37,642 nucleotides of DNA from contig VMSU01000107.1 of NCBI GenBank assembly GCA_013792005.1, positions 1 to 37,642 of the forward strand, read 5' to 3'. Made by a program: the position numbers and the translations under genes. A model generated the notes under the pieces. The model made no database searches. It was not told the origin of the DNA and saw only the letters and a list, made by a program, of their open reading frames with translations. This DNA comes from Desulfobulbaceae bacterium. GTDB taxonomy: Bacteria; Desulfobacterota; Desulfobulbia; Desulfobulbales; VMSU01. Shown one piece after another: positions 25,338 to 33,328 of this stretch (its first letter is position 1; each line of letters starts with the position of its first letter).

Positions 25338-25348
25338 AATCAATTATA

Positions 25349-25969
25349 TCATAAAAGGATGCCGGACTCCATGACCTCGGCAACGACCCGACCATGAACT
25401 ACATCAACGGGCTCGCTACCGTCAACCCGCCGAATACAGTCGTTGGTCAAATCGGCAAAAACCTTGGCGACCTGCCGCAACCCCTCCTCCTGCTCGAAGT
25501 GATTGAGTTCCTCCTGTCGATAACGCTCGATACGCATCACCGCATCCTCCGGACGGATATTAATCAGGATCACGAGATCAGGAACCGGAGCGAATGCTTC
25601 ATTCTGCCGGATAATTGCTGCCGGATCGAATCCATGAACTCCCTGATAGGCGGCTGTGGAATAATAATAGCGGTCGGTCAAAACAATCTTTCCCTCTGCC
25701 AAGGCCGGTGCGATCAACTGCTCCACATGCTCCTGACGATCCGCCAAAAAAAGATCCAGTTCCTCTTGGCGACTCACCGAATCACGGGCCTGGTACAGGC
25801 GCCTGATCCGCTGCCCGTAAACTCCATTGGTTGGTTCTCTGGTAACTACAACATCATACCCCTGCTGACGCAGCCAATCCGCCAGCAAGGAAATCTGTGT
25901 TGATTTTCCGGTGCCGTCAATACCCTCAAAGGCGATAAGAATTCCCGTCCGCTTCATATCTGGGCTCAT
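25349..25969 (-). CDS. tmk: Thymidylate kinase
   Basis: This cytoplasmic kinase of about 206 aa phosphorylates dTMP to dTDP for DNA synthesis. The P-loop FEGIDGTGKST is near residue 15, followed by VVTREPTN (the DR/TREP substrate loop), DRYYYSTAAYQG near 95-106 and a LID-like RYRQEELNHFEQEEG segment near 150. ATG 25969 sits 2 nt after the pdxA stop with GAGG upstream, so the genes are coupled; a later ATG at 25957 is an alternative and the frame to 25990 overlaps pdxA. Length matches the family (about 200-215 aa). Confidence 0.95.
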   Translation of the reverse strand: MSPDMKRTGILIAFEGIDGTGKSTQISLLADWLRQQGYDVVVTREPTNGVYGQRIRRLYQARDSVSRQEELDLFLADRQEHVEQLIAPALAEGKIVLTDRYYYSTAAYQGVHGFDPAAIIRQNEAFAPVPDLVILINIRPEDAVMRIERYRQEELNHFEQEEGLRQVAKVFADLTNDCIRRVDGSEPVDVVHGRVVAEVMESGILL

Positions 25970-25971
25970 TA

Positions 25972-27021
25972 TCAGGCCTCGCGCTGACACTGCCGGTTAC
26001 CAGCGATCTCCGCCGCCAAATCAAAGGCCGCACACAGGCTGGCGGGATTGGCCTTGCCCTGTCCGGCAATATCATAGGCAGTGCCATGATCAACAGAAGT
26101 CCTGACAATCGGTAGCCCGATAGTTACATTCACTCCGTCCTCAAAGTGGAGAAGTTTAAAAGGGATCAGCCCTTGGTCATGGTACATGCAAATCACCGCA
26201 TCATATTCACCGGAAACCGCCTTGTGAAAAACAGTGTCAGGCGGAAAAGGTCCGGCAACCTGCCACCCCTCGGCCCGAGCTGCGTTAATCGCCGGAGTAA
26301 TAATTCGTTCCTCCTCGTCACCGAAAAGCCCTCCCTCCCCGGCATGGGGGTTGAGACCCGCCACCGCCATCCGAGGCAAAGAAAGCCCAAAATCAATGCG
26401 CAATGACTCACCAGTCAACTTGATCAAACGGAGAATAGCTTCAGTCTTCAGGTTGGCAACGACTGAAGCCAGTCCTTGATGAATAGTGACCAGGGTCACC
26501 CGCAGGGTGCGACCTGCCATCATCATCGCATATTCCTTGGCGTGACAGAGGTCAGCCAGCATCTCGGTATGGCCAGGATAAAGATATCCGGCATCATTAA
26601 GCGCGGCCTTGGTTATAGGACAGGTTACCATAGCTGAGAAATATCCGTCCCGTACCAAGCGAACAGCCTCTTCAATGCACGCGGCCATAATTTGACCACT
26701 ACCACTATTGGGCTGTCCCCAGACAAGATCACTGGCGTTGAAGACCATATCAGAAGGGTAGAGTGGCTGGTGGATCAGGATCGTGCCAGGGCGATGCTGG
26801 ATTCCGGGCTGCCAGGGGATCACACCCACCACAAGACCGAGCAATTGGGCCGTTCGTTGCAGAACCTGGGCATCACCAAGGACAACCGGGACGAGCGGAC
26901 CTTGGTAACTCGTAGCAAATTTAAGAATGATCTCGGGACCGATACCCACCGGGCATCCCATGGTAATGGCAATAGGCGCCAAATCACCGCCTTCAGTTCT
27001 CTCCATACTTGCAATACTCAT
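25972..27021 (-). CDS. pdxA: 4-hydroxythreonine-4-phosphate dehydrogenase
   Basis: The enzyme oxidises 4-phosphohydroxy-L-threonine in pyridoxal 5'-phosphate synthesis (DXP-dependent route). The start IAITMGCPVGIGPEIILK is typical. Metal-binding histidines are present in GHTEMLADL, NPHAGEGGLFG and CMYHDQGLIPFK, and the C-terminus GTAYDIAGQGKANPASL matches the family. The usual family opening is TMGDPxGIGPE; here Gly-Cys replaces Gly-Asp, a small deviation. The longest frame starts with TTG at 27054 inside the end of the YraN-family gene. ATG 27021, with GGTGG upstream, gives 349 aa and is preferred. Close packing with tmk suggests one transcript. Confidence 0.93.
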   Translation of the reverse strand: MSIASMERTEGGDLAPIAITMGCPVGIGPEIILKFATSYQGPLVPVVLGDAQVLQRTAQLLGLVVGVIPWQPGIQHRPGTILIHQPLYPSDMVFNASDLVWGQPNSGSGQIMAACIEEAVRLVRDGYFSAMVTCPITKAALNDAGYLYPGHTEMLADLCHAKEYAMMMAGRTLRVTLVTIHQGLASVVANLKTEAILRLIKLTGESLRIDFGLSLPRMAVAGLNPHAGEGGLFGDEEERIITPAINAARAEGWQVAGPFPPDTVFHKAVSGEYDAVICMYHDQGLIPFKLLHFEDGVNVTIGLPIVRTSVDHGTAYDIAGQGKANPASLCAAFDLAAEIAGNRQCQREA

Positions 27022-27043
27022 CGCTTCCACCACAATTTTCCCG

Positions 27044-27421
27044 TCAGCCTTCAAAGGTTAGATCAAAGGCATTCTTGATCAACTCGATGCGGGGGGGACC
27101 GCCAGCAGCTAAAACTACCGAAACAACATCAAAACGGGCAGGACGACTCATTGCTCTATTCTGACCCAAAAAGAATAAGGCTGCTTTAGCAATCTGACGT
27201 TGCTTCCGTGGGGTAACAGCCTCTGCCGGCAAACCAAACCCAAGACTTGAACGGGTTTTAACCTCGACAAACACTATTGTTCCTTTGTCTTCAGCAATGA
27301 TATCAACCTCACCACAAGGTACTCGGTAGTTCCTAACCTTCACCTGATAGCCGAGGTTGAGCAGAAACTCAGCAGCTAATTCTTCGCCACGCCTTCCCTT
27401 CTCTCCTCTAGCCTTGGTCAT
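27044..27421 (-). CDS. YraN family protein (UPF0102), endonuclease-like
   Basis: The product is 125 aa from ATG 27421, matching family length. The Holliday-junction-resolvase-like motifs are present: EELAAEFLLNLGY, GEVDIIAED and VFVEVKTRSS (the D/E-x-K set), followed by AVTPRKQRQIAKAA. The ATG overlaps the end of rnhB by 14 nt, showing coupling. The longer frame to 27499 would overlap rnhB by over 90 nt and is not favoured. Family function is unproven, although the fold is that of a restriction-type nuclease. rnhB-yraN adjacency is a common arrangement. Confidence 0.92.
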   Translation of the reverse strand: MTKARGEKGRRGEELAAEFLLNLGYQVKVRNYRVPCGEVDIIAEDKGTIVFVEVKTRSSLGFGLPAEAVTPRKQRQIAKAALFFLGQNRAMSRPARFDVVSVVLAAGGPPRIELIKNAFDLTFEG

Positions 27422-28091
27422 GGCCACCAGCAAAGAACTCTTTGACCCCCGCAAACGACTTTCGATGCAAGGGACATGGCCCGTGTTCCGCAAGAGCACG
27501 CCGATGTTCCGCCGTGGGATAGCCCATGTTTGACTGAAAAGAGTAGTGTGGGTACTGGTTGTGGTAGTGTTTCATTAACTCATCACGGGTTACCTTGGCC
27601 ACAATCGACGCAGCAGCGATGGTAGCGCTTCTGGAATCCCCCTTGACCAAGGCGCGCTGAGGAACCGACACCGGCACCGGAAACTTCCCGTCCACCAGCA
27701 GAAAATCAGGAACCTGAGGCATATCTTCCATGGCCTTCTTCATTGCCAGCAAGGACGCCTGGAGAATATTGTAACGGTCGATAATACGTTCAGAAATCAC
27801 CCCCACCCCAATGACTGCGCCAATATCTCTAAGATGCAACGTCAACTGCTGACGAATAGCAGGAGTTAACTTCTTTGAGTCTTTAAACTGAGAGAAATCA
27901 CACTCCCGTGGCAAAATAACGCAGGCCGCCACAACTGGTCCTGCCAAAGGACCGCGACCAACCTCATCGGTACCAGCAATCGCTCGAAAACCTTGGCGAT
28001 ACAATTCCCGCTCAAAAGAAAAGGAGTCACACTCCTGAACTGAAAAGAGGGATGCTTGAGGATCATGTCTAATAGGCTTGTCTTTTGTCAT
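27408..28091 (-). CDS. rnhB: Ribonuclease HII
   Basis: This 227-aa endonuclease removes ribonucleotides from DNA and cuts RNA/DNA hybrids. The active-site strand IAGTDEVGRGPLAGPVVAA lies near residue 37 with Asp and Glu ligands. SERIIDRYNILQASLLAMKKA, LLVDGKFP and the GDSRSATIAAASIVAKVTRD block are all present, as is the late YPTAEHRRALAEHGPCPLHRKSF. A ~30-residue N-terminal extension (RHDPQASLFSVQECDSFSFERE) precedes the core and is seen in related proteins. It is the first gene of the operon; no strong ribosome binding site is visible. The promoter must lie in the repeat-rich 700-bp region upstream. Confidence 0.95.
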   Translation of the reverse strand: MTKDKPIRHDPQASLFSVQECDSFSFERELYRQGFRAIAGTDEVGRGPLAGPVVAACVILPRECDFSQFKDSKKLTPAIRQQLTLHLRDIGAVIGVGVISERIIDRYNILQASLLAMKKAMEDMPQVPDFLLVDGKFPVPVSVPQRALVKGDSRSATIAAASIVAKVTRDELMKHYHNQYPHYSFQSNMGYPTAEHRRALAEHGPCPLHRKSFAGVKEFFAGGHDQG

Positions 28092-28312
28092 AATGACACC
28101 GCATTACCGTCTTAGGCGTGCAACCCCACCCAAAAACAGCATGTGATCACCCGATAGCGACCCCAAATTTCATCCTTGCCCAAGATATTACACAATCATC
28201 TTATCTACAGATACCAACGCAGGATATCTGAAAAGTAAGGAGATTCATTCCCCCTGGGTGAGGTGGGGCATAACAAAATAAAATTAGCAAAAATGTGATA
28301 ATTTTGACAATC

Positions 28313-28498
28313 TCGCAAAAGTCCGGGGATGGCTAAACAAAAGGTGCGATATACAGGTAAGCGATCGAAGAGAGACTCCGAGGCGCGGGGTGTGTTTCGG
28401 AGTCTCACTCCGTTCGCTTACCTGTGAGTGAGGCCATACATATGGTATGCCGAACGAGCAAAACCGCCACGCAACGCAGTAGATCGGACTTTTTGCGA
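28313..28498. repeat. MITE-like element bounded by TCGCAAAAGTCCG inverted repeats
   Basis: The left end TCGCAAAAGTCCG (28313-28325) is matched on the right by CGGACTTTTTGCGA (28485-28498), differing by one inserted base. The 186-bp interval carries no protein and contains a long internal hairpin. My recollection is that TTTTTGCGA-type ends occur in dispersed repeats of related genomes, but this needs a search. Confidence 0.55.
28353..28425. repeat. Long hairpin repeat, possible copy C of the GTAARCG palindrome group
   Basis: The 29-nt arms 28353-28381 and 28397-28425 match at about 24 positions: ACAGGTAAGCGA at the outer end and GAGACTCCGA at the inner end, around a GC-rich 15-nt loop. The outer GTAAGCGA is shared with copy B, but the inner part differs. 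It may be a divergent relative of copies A and B or a different repeat. It is far longer than needed for a terminator and has no T-run. Confidence 0.65.
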
Positions 28499-28566
28499 CG
28501 CCATCAATTTTAAAGAGATACTTTTTATTGCTTACCATCAGCCTATACCATGCTGCTCCCTATGGA

Positions 28567-28632
28567 TCAACGCATAAAGGCGCAAAAGTTTTACACTGTA
28601 CCAGTGTATACTCTTACGCCTTTATGTTGAAT
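28567..28632. repeat. Near-perfect ~30-bp stem hairpin
   Basis: TCAACGCATAAAGGCG on the left and CGCCTTTATGTTGA on the right bound the stem, which closes at TTTACACTG / CAGTGTATA around a 3-4 nt loop. It lies 160 bp after the rplS stop. It could end the rplS transcript or be a mobile hairpin. No T-run follows on either strand, so I prefer a repeat. Confidence 0.65.
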
Positions 28633-28791
28633 GAGTTAAAAATTTTATCCCACAACTGATAGCGATAACAATGGCCATGACTCTTAACAACGAACCACAG
28701 CTGCCACCACTTTTTGCCCACTCACTCCCAGATGGTTTGCCAACCTTGACTTACTAGGTTCAAGGATAGCCGAAACTCAACCAGAAGGTGG

Positions 28792-29154
28792 TTAACGAAG
28801 TCCTCTTTCCTTAATTCGTGCAGCCTTACCGCGCAGATTTCTGAGATAGTAAAGACGTGAACGACGGACGCGGCCCATGGTTATAACTTCAATTTTTTCA
28901 ATCTTCGGCGAATGAAGGGCAAAGGTCTTTTCTACCCCAATCCCATGGGAAACTTTACGCACAGTAAAGCTTGCGTCCATTGAACCTCGCTTTACTCGAA
29001 TGACCACACCCTTAAAAATCTGGATCCGCTCCTTCGCGCCCTCTAAAATTCTGATATGTACATCCACAGTATCCCCAGGACGAAATGTAGGGATATCAAA
29101 ACGCATGTTTTCCTGTTCAATCTTTTGAATCACAGTCATTGCCATCATCATCAC
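28792..29154 (-). CDS. rplS: 50S ribosomal protein L19
   Basis: The product is about 115-120 aa and sits at the subunit interface of the 50S ribosome. Family blocks are present throughout: [64 protein letters not shown], and the end [20 protein letters not shown]. The start is ambiguous among several ATGs (MMMMAM); AAGGTG just upstream fits one of the internal ones better than the first. It is the last gene of the ffh-to-rplS operon, about 100 bp after the SPOUT methyltransferase gene. Confidence 0.97.
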   Translation of the reverse strand: MMMMAMTVIQKIEQENMRFDIPTFRPGDTVDVHIRILEGAKERIQIFKGVVIRVKRGSMDASFTVRKVSHGIGVEKTFALHSPKIEKIEVITMGRVRRSRLYYLRNLRGKAARIKERGLR

Positions 29155-29253
29155 CTTCTTATGTTAAGATCAGTACGATAGACTTACTTCAAGCCCATCA
29201 AAGTAGAAAATTTCGATGTAATCCTTACCAAATTGGAGCCGTATTTATTCTTC

Positions 29254-29805
29254 CTAAAGCACGCCCAACAAACGATCCAATACGATTGAGCAGGCAGAAC
29301 GGACGGAAAGATGATTATACGTTTCTCTACTGCCAACAGGTGGCAGAACAACATCAACAGCTGCCATGACTTCCGGTGTCAAACCAGAGCCGGTGCCAAA
29401 CAAAAGCAATATATGCTCTCCATCCGCCAATCGCTGACGGAGAACCGCAAATTCCAATGTCCTCTCCTGTACCTTGGCGCTTGTTGCCACGACCATCGGT
29501 CGGCTAAGGCCTTTCACCGAATAATTCGAATACAGTTCTTCAAGACTGGGGCAGATACTGACAATGGAAAAAGCCTCTCTCCGGTCTGGGTTATGCTGTG
29601 CCCCATACCCTGTACGCCAATGATCTATAATCTCACCAACCAATTTCTGTTGATCCGCAAAAGGGGTGATGATAAAAAAATTATCCACCCCATAGGACCT
29701 TCCTGCCCGGGCAATATCATGAATATCCAAGTTTGTAACAGCAGCCCCGATAATCTCTTTCTTGGCATTGCATACAGGGTAATGGACTAAGGCGATATCA
29801 AGCAT
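29254..29805 (-). CDS. SPOUT-type RNA methyltransferase (Methyltrn_RNA_4 / DUF2168)
   Basis: The product is 183 aa and starts MLDIALVHYPVCNAKKEIIGAAVTNLDIHDIARAGRSYGV, the classic opening of this small SPOUT family. The SAM-binding knot is near the end: LLLFGTGSGLTPEVM, then DVVLPPVGSRETYNHLSVRSACSIVLDRLLG. The ATG overlaps the trmD stop by 8 nt, so translation is coupled. Members are predicted SAM-dependent RNA 2'-O or base methyltransferases; the target site is not known to me. The tight link to trmD suggests a tRNA target, which is inference. Confidence 0.88.
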   Translation of the reverse strand: MLDIALVHYPVCNAKKEIIGAAVTNLDIHDIARAGRSYGVDNFFIITPFADQQKLVGEIIDHWRTGYGAQHNPDRREAFSIVSICPSLEELYSNYSVKGLSRPMVVATSAKVQERTLEFAVLRQRLADGEHILLLFGTGSGLTPEVMAAVDVVLPPVGSRETYNHLSVRSACSIVLDRLLGVL

Positions 29806-30565
29806 CAGAACCGTTATCCATGGATGTTACTAAGTCACTCACGTCAATGCCCTGCCGCCGAAGCATCTTCATCTCGCGACGGGAAAAAAGAGCCAGCTCA
29901 ATCAAGTCTGGACGACGAGCCCTGGTCCGTTTCACAGACTCGACAAGACGCCAATCTGCAATGGCCTGATGATCCCCGGACAGAAGCGCCTCTGGCACTT
30001 CAATGCCTTCAAACTGCCGTGGCCTGGTATACTGGGGATGCTTTAACAATCCACGGCTGAATGTATCGCATTCAGCGGAGTCCGAGCACCCTAATACTCC
30101 AGGCAATAACCGTGTTACTGAGTCAATCACGACCAACGCGGCCAATTCGCCGCCAGTCAGCACGTAATCACCTATAGATATTTCATCATCGAAATATGCT
30201 TCCACACGAGCGTCAACCCCTTCATAACGTCCGCAAAGCAAAATCAGATGTTCTTTCTGTGCCAGATCCGAGGCTACTTTCTGGGTGTATGGCCGCCCCT
30301 GTGGTGTCAAAAAGACCACGTGCCCACCAGGATGTTCGCTCTCTACCTTTTGAAGCGCAGCAACTATTGGCTCAGGCTTCATTACCATGCCCTCGCCGCC
30401 GCCAAAGGGCCGATCATCGGTTACGGCATGTTTACCTAAGGCATAGTCACGAATATTGTGAAATTCAATGCTCAAAGCGCTGGCGGCAAGGGCCCGGCTG
30501 ATAATCCCTTCCTCAAGCGGAGAGACAAACAAATCGGGAAAAATCGTCAGTACATCAACACGCAT
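29798..30565 (-). CDS. trmD: tRNA (guanine-N1)-methyltransferase
   Basis: The 255-aa enzyme makes m1G37 next to the anticodon, protecting reading frame. The start MRVDVLTIFPDLF, the GGGEGMVMKPEPI block near residue 56-68, LCGRYEGVDARVEAYFDDEISIGDYVLTGGE (the SPOUT knot) and the C-terminal RRPDLIELALFSRREMKMLRRQG are all typical. The ATG lies inside the end of rimM (11-nt overlap), and the stop overlaps the SPOUT methyltransferase gene. Length is usual for bacterial TrmD. Confidence 0.97.
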   Translation of the reverse strand: MRVDVLTIFPDLFVSPLEEGIISRALAASALSIEFHNIRDYALGKHAVTDDRPFGGGEGMVMKPEPIVAALQKVESEHPGGHVVFLTPQGRPYTQKVASDLAQKEHLILLCGRYEGVDARVEAYFDDEISIGDYVLTGGELAALVVIDSVTRLLPGVLGCSDSAECDTFSRGLLKHPQYTRPRQFEGIEVPEALLSGDHQAIADWRLVESVKRTRARRPDLIELALFSRREMKMLRRQGIDVSDLVTSMDNGSDA

Positions 30566-31103
30566 CAGGCAAATTAATTTCCAAAAGTCCTGGCATGGGA
30601 CTGATGGTCAAAATCCCTGACTCATTATCCTGATGGACAATTATCTCTTTAATCACCGGGATCAGATACTCACCATCTGCTCCGGTTACAACCAAGACAT
30701 CATTTGCGCCTGTGGCGATTAGGGATGTTACAGTTCCTAACTCCTTCCCCTGATCGGTAACCACGGTAAGTCCAAGCATCTCATGCCAGTAGAATTCATC
30801 AGCCTCCAATTCCGGCATCTGACTTTTGAATACTGATATTTCACAACCGACAAGAGCTTCGGCTTGGTCGCGGGTAGTAATCTCACGCAACTTAAGAGCC
30901 ACGGACTTTCCTTGAGGACGCGTATACTCTACTGAATACTGCTGGACCACTCCACTACGTTCTGTGAGTATTGTCGTAAAAACAGCCAACTCTTTCAAAT
31001 CGCCCGAGTAAAGAGTTACCTTGACCTCCCCATCAAGACCGCGAGCCTTAACTATGGTCCCAACAGCCACTGTATGAGGATCAACTACAGGTACCTTTGC
31101 CAT
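30555..31103 (-). CDS. rimM: Ribosome maturation factor RimM
   Basis: The 182-aa product assists 30S head assembly and binds S19. The N-terminal RimM beta-barrel (VAVGTIVKARGLDGEVKVTLYSGD) is followed by a PRC-barrel (LEADEFYWHEMLGLTVVTDQGKELGTVTSLIATGANDVLVV). The closing PVIKEIIVHQDNESGILTISPMPGLLEI is conserved. The stop overlaps trmD by 11 nt, and 65 bp separate it from the KH-domain gene upstream. Order and size match the usual rpsP-khpA-rimM-trmD cluster. Confidence 0.95.
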   Translation of the reverse strand: MAKVPVVDPHTVAVGTIVKARGLDGEVKVTLYSGDLKELAVFTTILTERSGVVQQYSVEYTRPQGKSVALKLREITTRDQAEALVGCEISVFKSQMPELEADEFYWHEMLGLTVVTDQGKELGTVTSLIATGANDVLVVTGADGEYLIPVIKEIIVHQDNESGILTISPMPGLLEINLPDAC

Positions 31104-31168
31104 CCGATTATGCCTCAGAGCTGCCCATCTCCAGCCAAACAGCAGTTGGATGTAATCGGCCAGCCGGA

Positions 31169-31399
31169 TTATTCAACAATCTCGAGTCTGACTTTTTTGT
31201 CAAGTTTAGCAGCAGCGGCAGTCAACACTGTCCGAATCGCTTTCGCAGTTCGGCCTTGTTTGCCAATGACCTTCCCTAAATCATCCTTAGCGACTCGAAG
31301 CTCTTCGACCACCACATCGTCTTTTTGAAGCTCTTCGACCGTAACCTCATCAGACTTATCGACCAACGCTTTTGCGACAAAAACAACCAGTTCTCTCAT
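31169..31399 (-). CDS. khpA: KH-domain RNA-binding protein (KhpA/YlqC)
   Basis: The product is 76 aa from ATG 31399 (MRELVVFVAKALVD), the family's usual start and size. The longer frame to 31435 overlaps rpsP and is not favoured. The KH loop is GKVIGKQGRTAKAIRTVL (GxxG as GKQG). KhpA binds RNA and pairs with KhpB in cell-division and sRNA control in some bacteria. Position between rpsP and rimM is standard. Confidence 0.93.
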   Translation of the reverse strand: MRELVVFVAKALVDKSDEVTVEELQKDDVVVEELRVAKDDLGKVIGKQGRTAKAIRTVLTAAAAKLDKKVRLEIVE

Positions 31400-31412
31400 T
31401 ACAGTAAGACGA

Positions 31413-31664
31413 CTATTCAGCAGCCGGAGCTGCATTCTTAGCCAACAGGCTCTTTACCGTTGTTGTCGGTTCCGCGCCCTTATCAAGCCAATCCTGCAAC
31501 TTCTCATGGTGAATGGTCACTTCATGCGGTTCAATCATCGGGTTATAGGTTCCAACGATCTCAAGAAACTTGCCATCGCGACGGGCTTCGGAATTTTGGA
31601 CAACAATCCGATAAAAGGGTTTCTTCTTACGACCAAACCGGCTTAATCTAATCCTGACAGCCAT
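31413..31664 (-). CDS. rpsP: 30S ribosomal protein S16
   Basis: The product is 83 aa from ATG 31664, with a GAGGAAGAG box upstream and the invariant start MAVRIRLSRFGRKKKPFYRIVV. IVGTYNPM and the WLDKGAEPTTTVKSLL block complete the family signature. The frame to 31709 is an artefact. It lies 128 bp after ffh and 13 bp before khpA. Confidence 0.97.
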   Translation of the reverse strand: MAVRIRLSRFGRKKKPFYRIVVQNSEARRDGKFLEIVGTYNPMIEPHEVTIHHEKLQDWLDKGAEPTTTVKSLLAKNAAPAAE

Positions 31665-31792
31665 TACACTCTTCCTCTCTAATTTAGTATTTAGTCCCCT
31701 TCTGTTCAAAAGGGGGCGATGTAATCACAAAAACTGCATGCCACTAGGGACTCACAGCCAACAGAGACTTCCCTTAAAACAACCACTCTATT

Positions 31793-33160
31793 TCAACGCA
31801 ACCCACTGAGTTTCTTTCGTTTTTTATTGCCAACATTCATCTTCGATGATGTTCCGCCAAACATCGGCCCCCGCATCTTACCCATCATCTTCAACATCTC
31901 GCTATAGTTCTTGAGAACACGATTGACGTCCTGAACCGTCGTCCCACTACCTGACGCAATCCGCTGCCGACGGCTGGCATTAATGATCTCATAACGCCGC
32001 CTCTCAGCCTTGGTCATGGAGTTGATGATCGCCTCGACACGGGCCAACTCTTTTTCATCCGGCTTAGGCATGTTCTTGATCTGCTTAAACTTATTGAGTC
32101 CGGGGATCATGCCCATGATCTGTTCCAGACTTCCCATTTTTTTGATTTGCTGAATCTGATCCCGAAAATCTTCCAGCGTAAAGGTGTTATGCTTAAGTTT
32201 CTTGGCAAGGGCTTCTGCCTTCTTCTTATCAACAACTTCTTCCGCTTTTTCGATCAAGGACAAAACATCGCCCATGCCAAGGATACGCGATGCCAGACGA
32301 TCCGGATGAAAAACCTCCAGCCCGTCCAAATCTTCGCCCGTACCGACAAACTTGATGGGACACGAAGTAACCTTCTTGATGGAAAGAGCAGCTCCGCCTC
32401 GGGCATCACCCTCCATCTTCGACAGAATAATGCCGGTCAGTGTAAGCATCCGATGGAACGAATCAGCGACCGACACCGCATCTTGGCCGGTCATCGCATC
32501 GGCGACAAGGAGTATTTCGCGTGGTCCAACCGCCTCCTTAATTCTGCCAAGCTCCGCCATCAGGGCCTCGTCTACATGAAGACGACCAGCAGTATCAACA
32601 ATGACAGTATCGTAGAGATTATGCTTAGCGGCAATAAGCGCGCTCTTACAAATATCTACCGGATCCTGACTCGCCAGAGACGGATGGACCGGAACATCAA
32701 TGGACTGCCCCAAGACCCGAAGCTGTTCAATCGCAGCAGGACGATAGACATCCGCCGGAACCAGATACGGACGTCTGCCCTTCTTCTTAAGCTGTTTGGC
32801 AAGCTTTGCCGAGGTTGTAGTCTTTCCTGACCCCTGAAGACCGACAACAATAATAACAGCAGGAGATGGTCCCGTCAGCCGAAGGTCCTCTGTCGCTCCT
32901 CCTAAAAGATCAATCAACGCCTCATGGACGAGCTTGACCACTTGCTGCCCAGGAGAAAGACTCTGCAGGACGTCCTGACCTATGGCACGTGCAGTAACCG
33001 ATGCAATGAAGTCCTTGACCACGGTGAAATTAACATCGGCCTCCAACAAGGCCATGCGTACTTCACGCAATGCGTCCTGGACGTTCGCTTCGGTCAGGGT
33101 CCCCTGACCCCGTAGTTTTTTAAAGACCCCTTCGAGGCGGTCTGATAGTGTTTCAAACAT
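31793..33160 (-). CDS. ffh: Signal recognition particle protein (SRP54)
   Basis: This 455-aa GTPase recognises signal sequences with SRP RNA and docks with FtsY at the membrane. The N domain (LSDRLEGVFKKLRGQGTLTEANV) leads to the G domain: GLQGSGKTTTSAKLA near residue 108, VPADVYRPAAIEQL, VIVDTAGRLHVDEALM, and SKMEGDARGGAALS. The methionine-rich M domain occupies about 325-440 (MGSLEQIMGMIPGLNKFKQIK ... SEMLKMMGKMRG). The length is slightly under the typical 450-480 but complete. ffs RNA was not found in this window. It leads the ribosomal operon. Confidence 0.97.
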   Translation of the reverse strand: MFETLSDRLEGVFKKLRGQGTLTEANVQDALREVRMALLEADVNFTVVKDFIASVTARAIGQDVLQSLSPGQQVVKLVHEALIDLLGGATEDLRLTGPSPAVIIVVGLQGSGKTTTSAKLAKQLKKKGRRPYLVPADVYRPAAIEQLRVLGQSIDVPVHPSLASQDPVDICKSALIAAKHNLYDTVIVDTAGRLHVDEALMAELGRIKEAVGPREILLVADAMTGQDAVSVADSFHRMLTLTGIILSKMEGDARGGAALSIKKVTSCPIKFVGTGEDLDGLEVFHPDRLASRILGMGDVLSLIEKAEEVVDKKKAEALAKKLKHNTFTLEDFRDQIQQIKKMGSLEQIMGMIPGLNKFKQIKNMPKPDEKELARVEAIINSMTKAERRRYEIINASRRQRIASGSGTTVQDVNRVLKNYSEMLKMMGKMRGPMFGGTSSKMNVGNKKRKKLSGLR

Positions 33161-33328
33161 ATTCGTTACAGCAGTTTACCATAGGGTATAGTTGGACCTT
33201 TTTTGAGAATCTGCAAACATAAACTGATTACTTTTGCTTGTCAAGAAACAAAGCAATCGTTATCAGGATTATATCAAACCGCAAACAAGCCCCTGCCTCC
33301 ACTATATCAGAACTTTGAAGCTAACATC

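Larger units (their letters stand above)
28092..28791. other. 700-bp gene-free region with three nested or adjacent inverted repeats
   Basis: Between rnhB and rplS no coding frame convinces; the short minus-strand frames here run across the palindromes. The region holds an outer inverted repeat pair (28313-28325 / 28485-28498), a strong 29-bp hairpin inside it (28353-28425), a separate ~30-bp hairpin (28567-28632) and a weak CCTTGA...TCAAGG stem (near 28745-28766) close to the rplS stop. A promoter for rnhB and transcript ends of the ribosomal operon are expected here. Confidence 0.6.

Noticed and set aside
28205-28538. Two short minus-strand frames (67 and 84 aa)
   Set aside because: They read through the long hairpin and inverted repeats, so the open frames reflect palindromic sequence, not a gene.
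31690-31720. CCCCTT...AAGGGG hairpin between ffh and rpsP as a terminator
   Set aside because: The stem is short and no T-run follows on the minus strand; the genes are expected to be co-transcribed.
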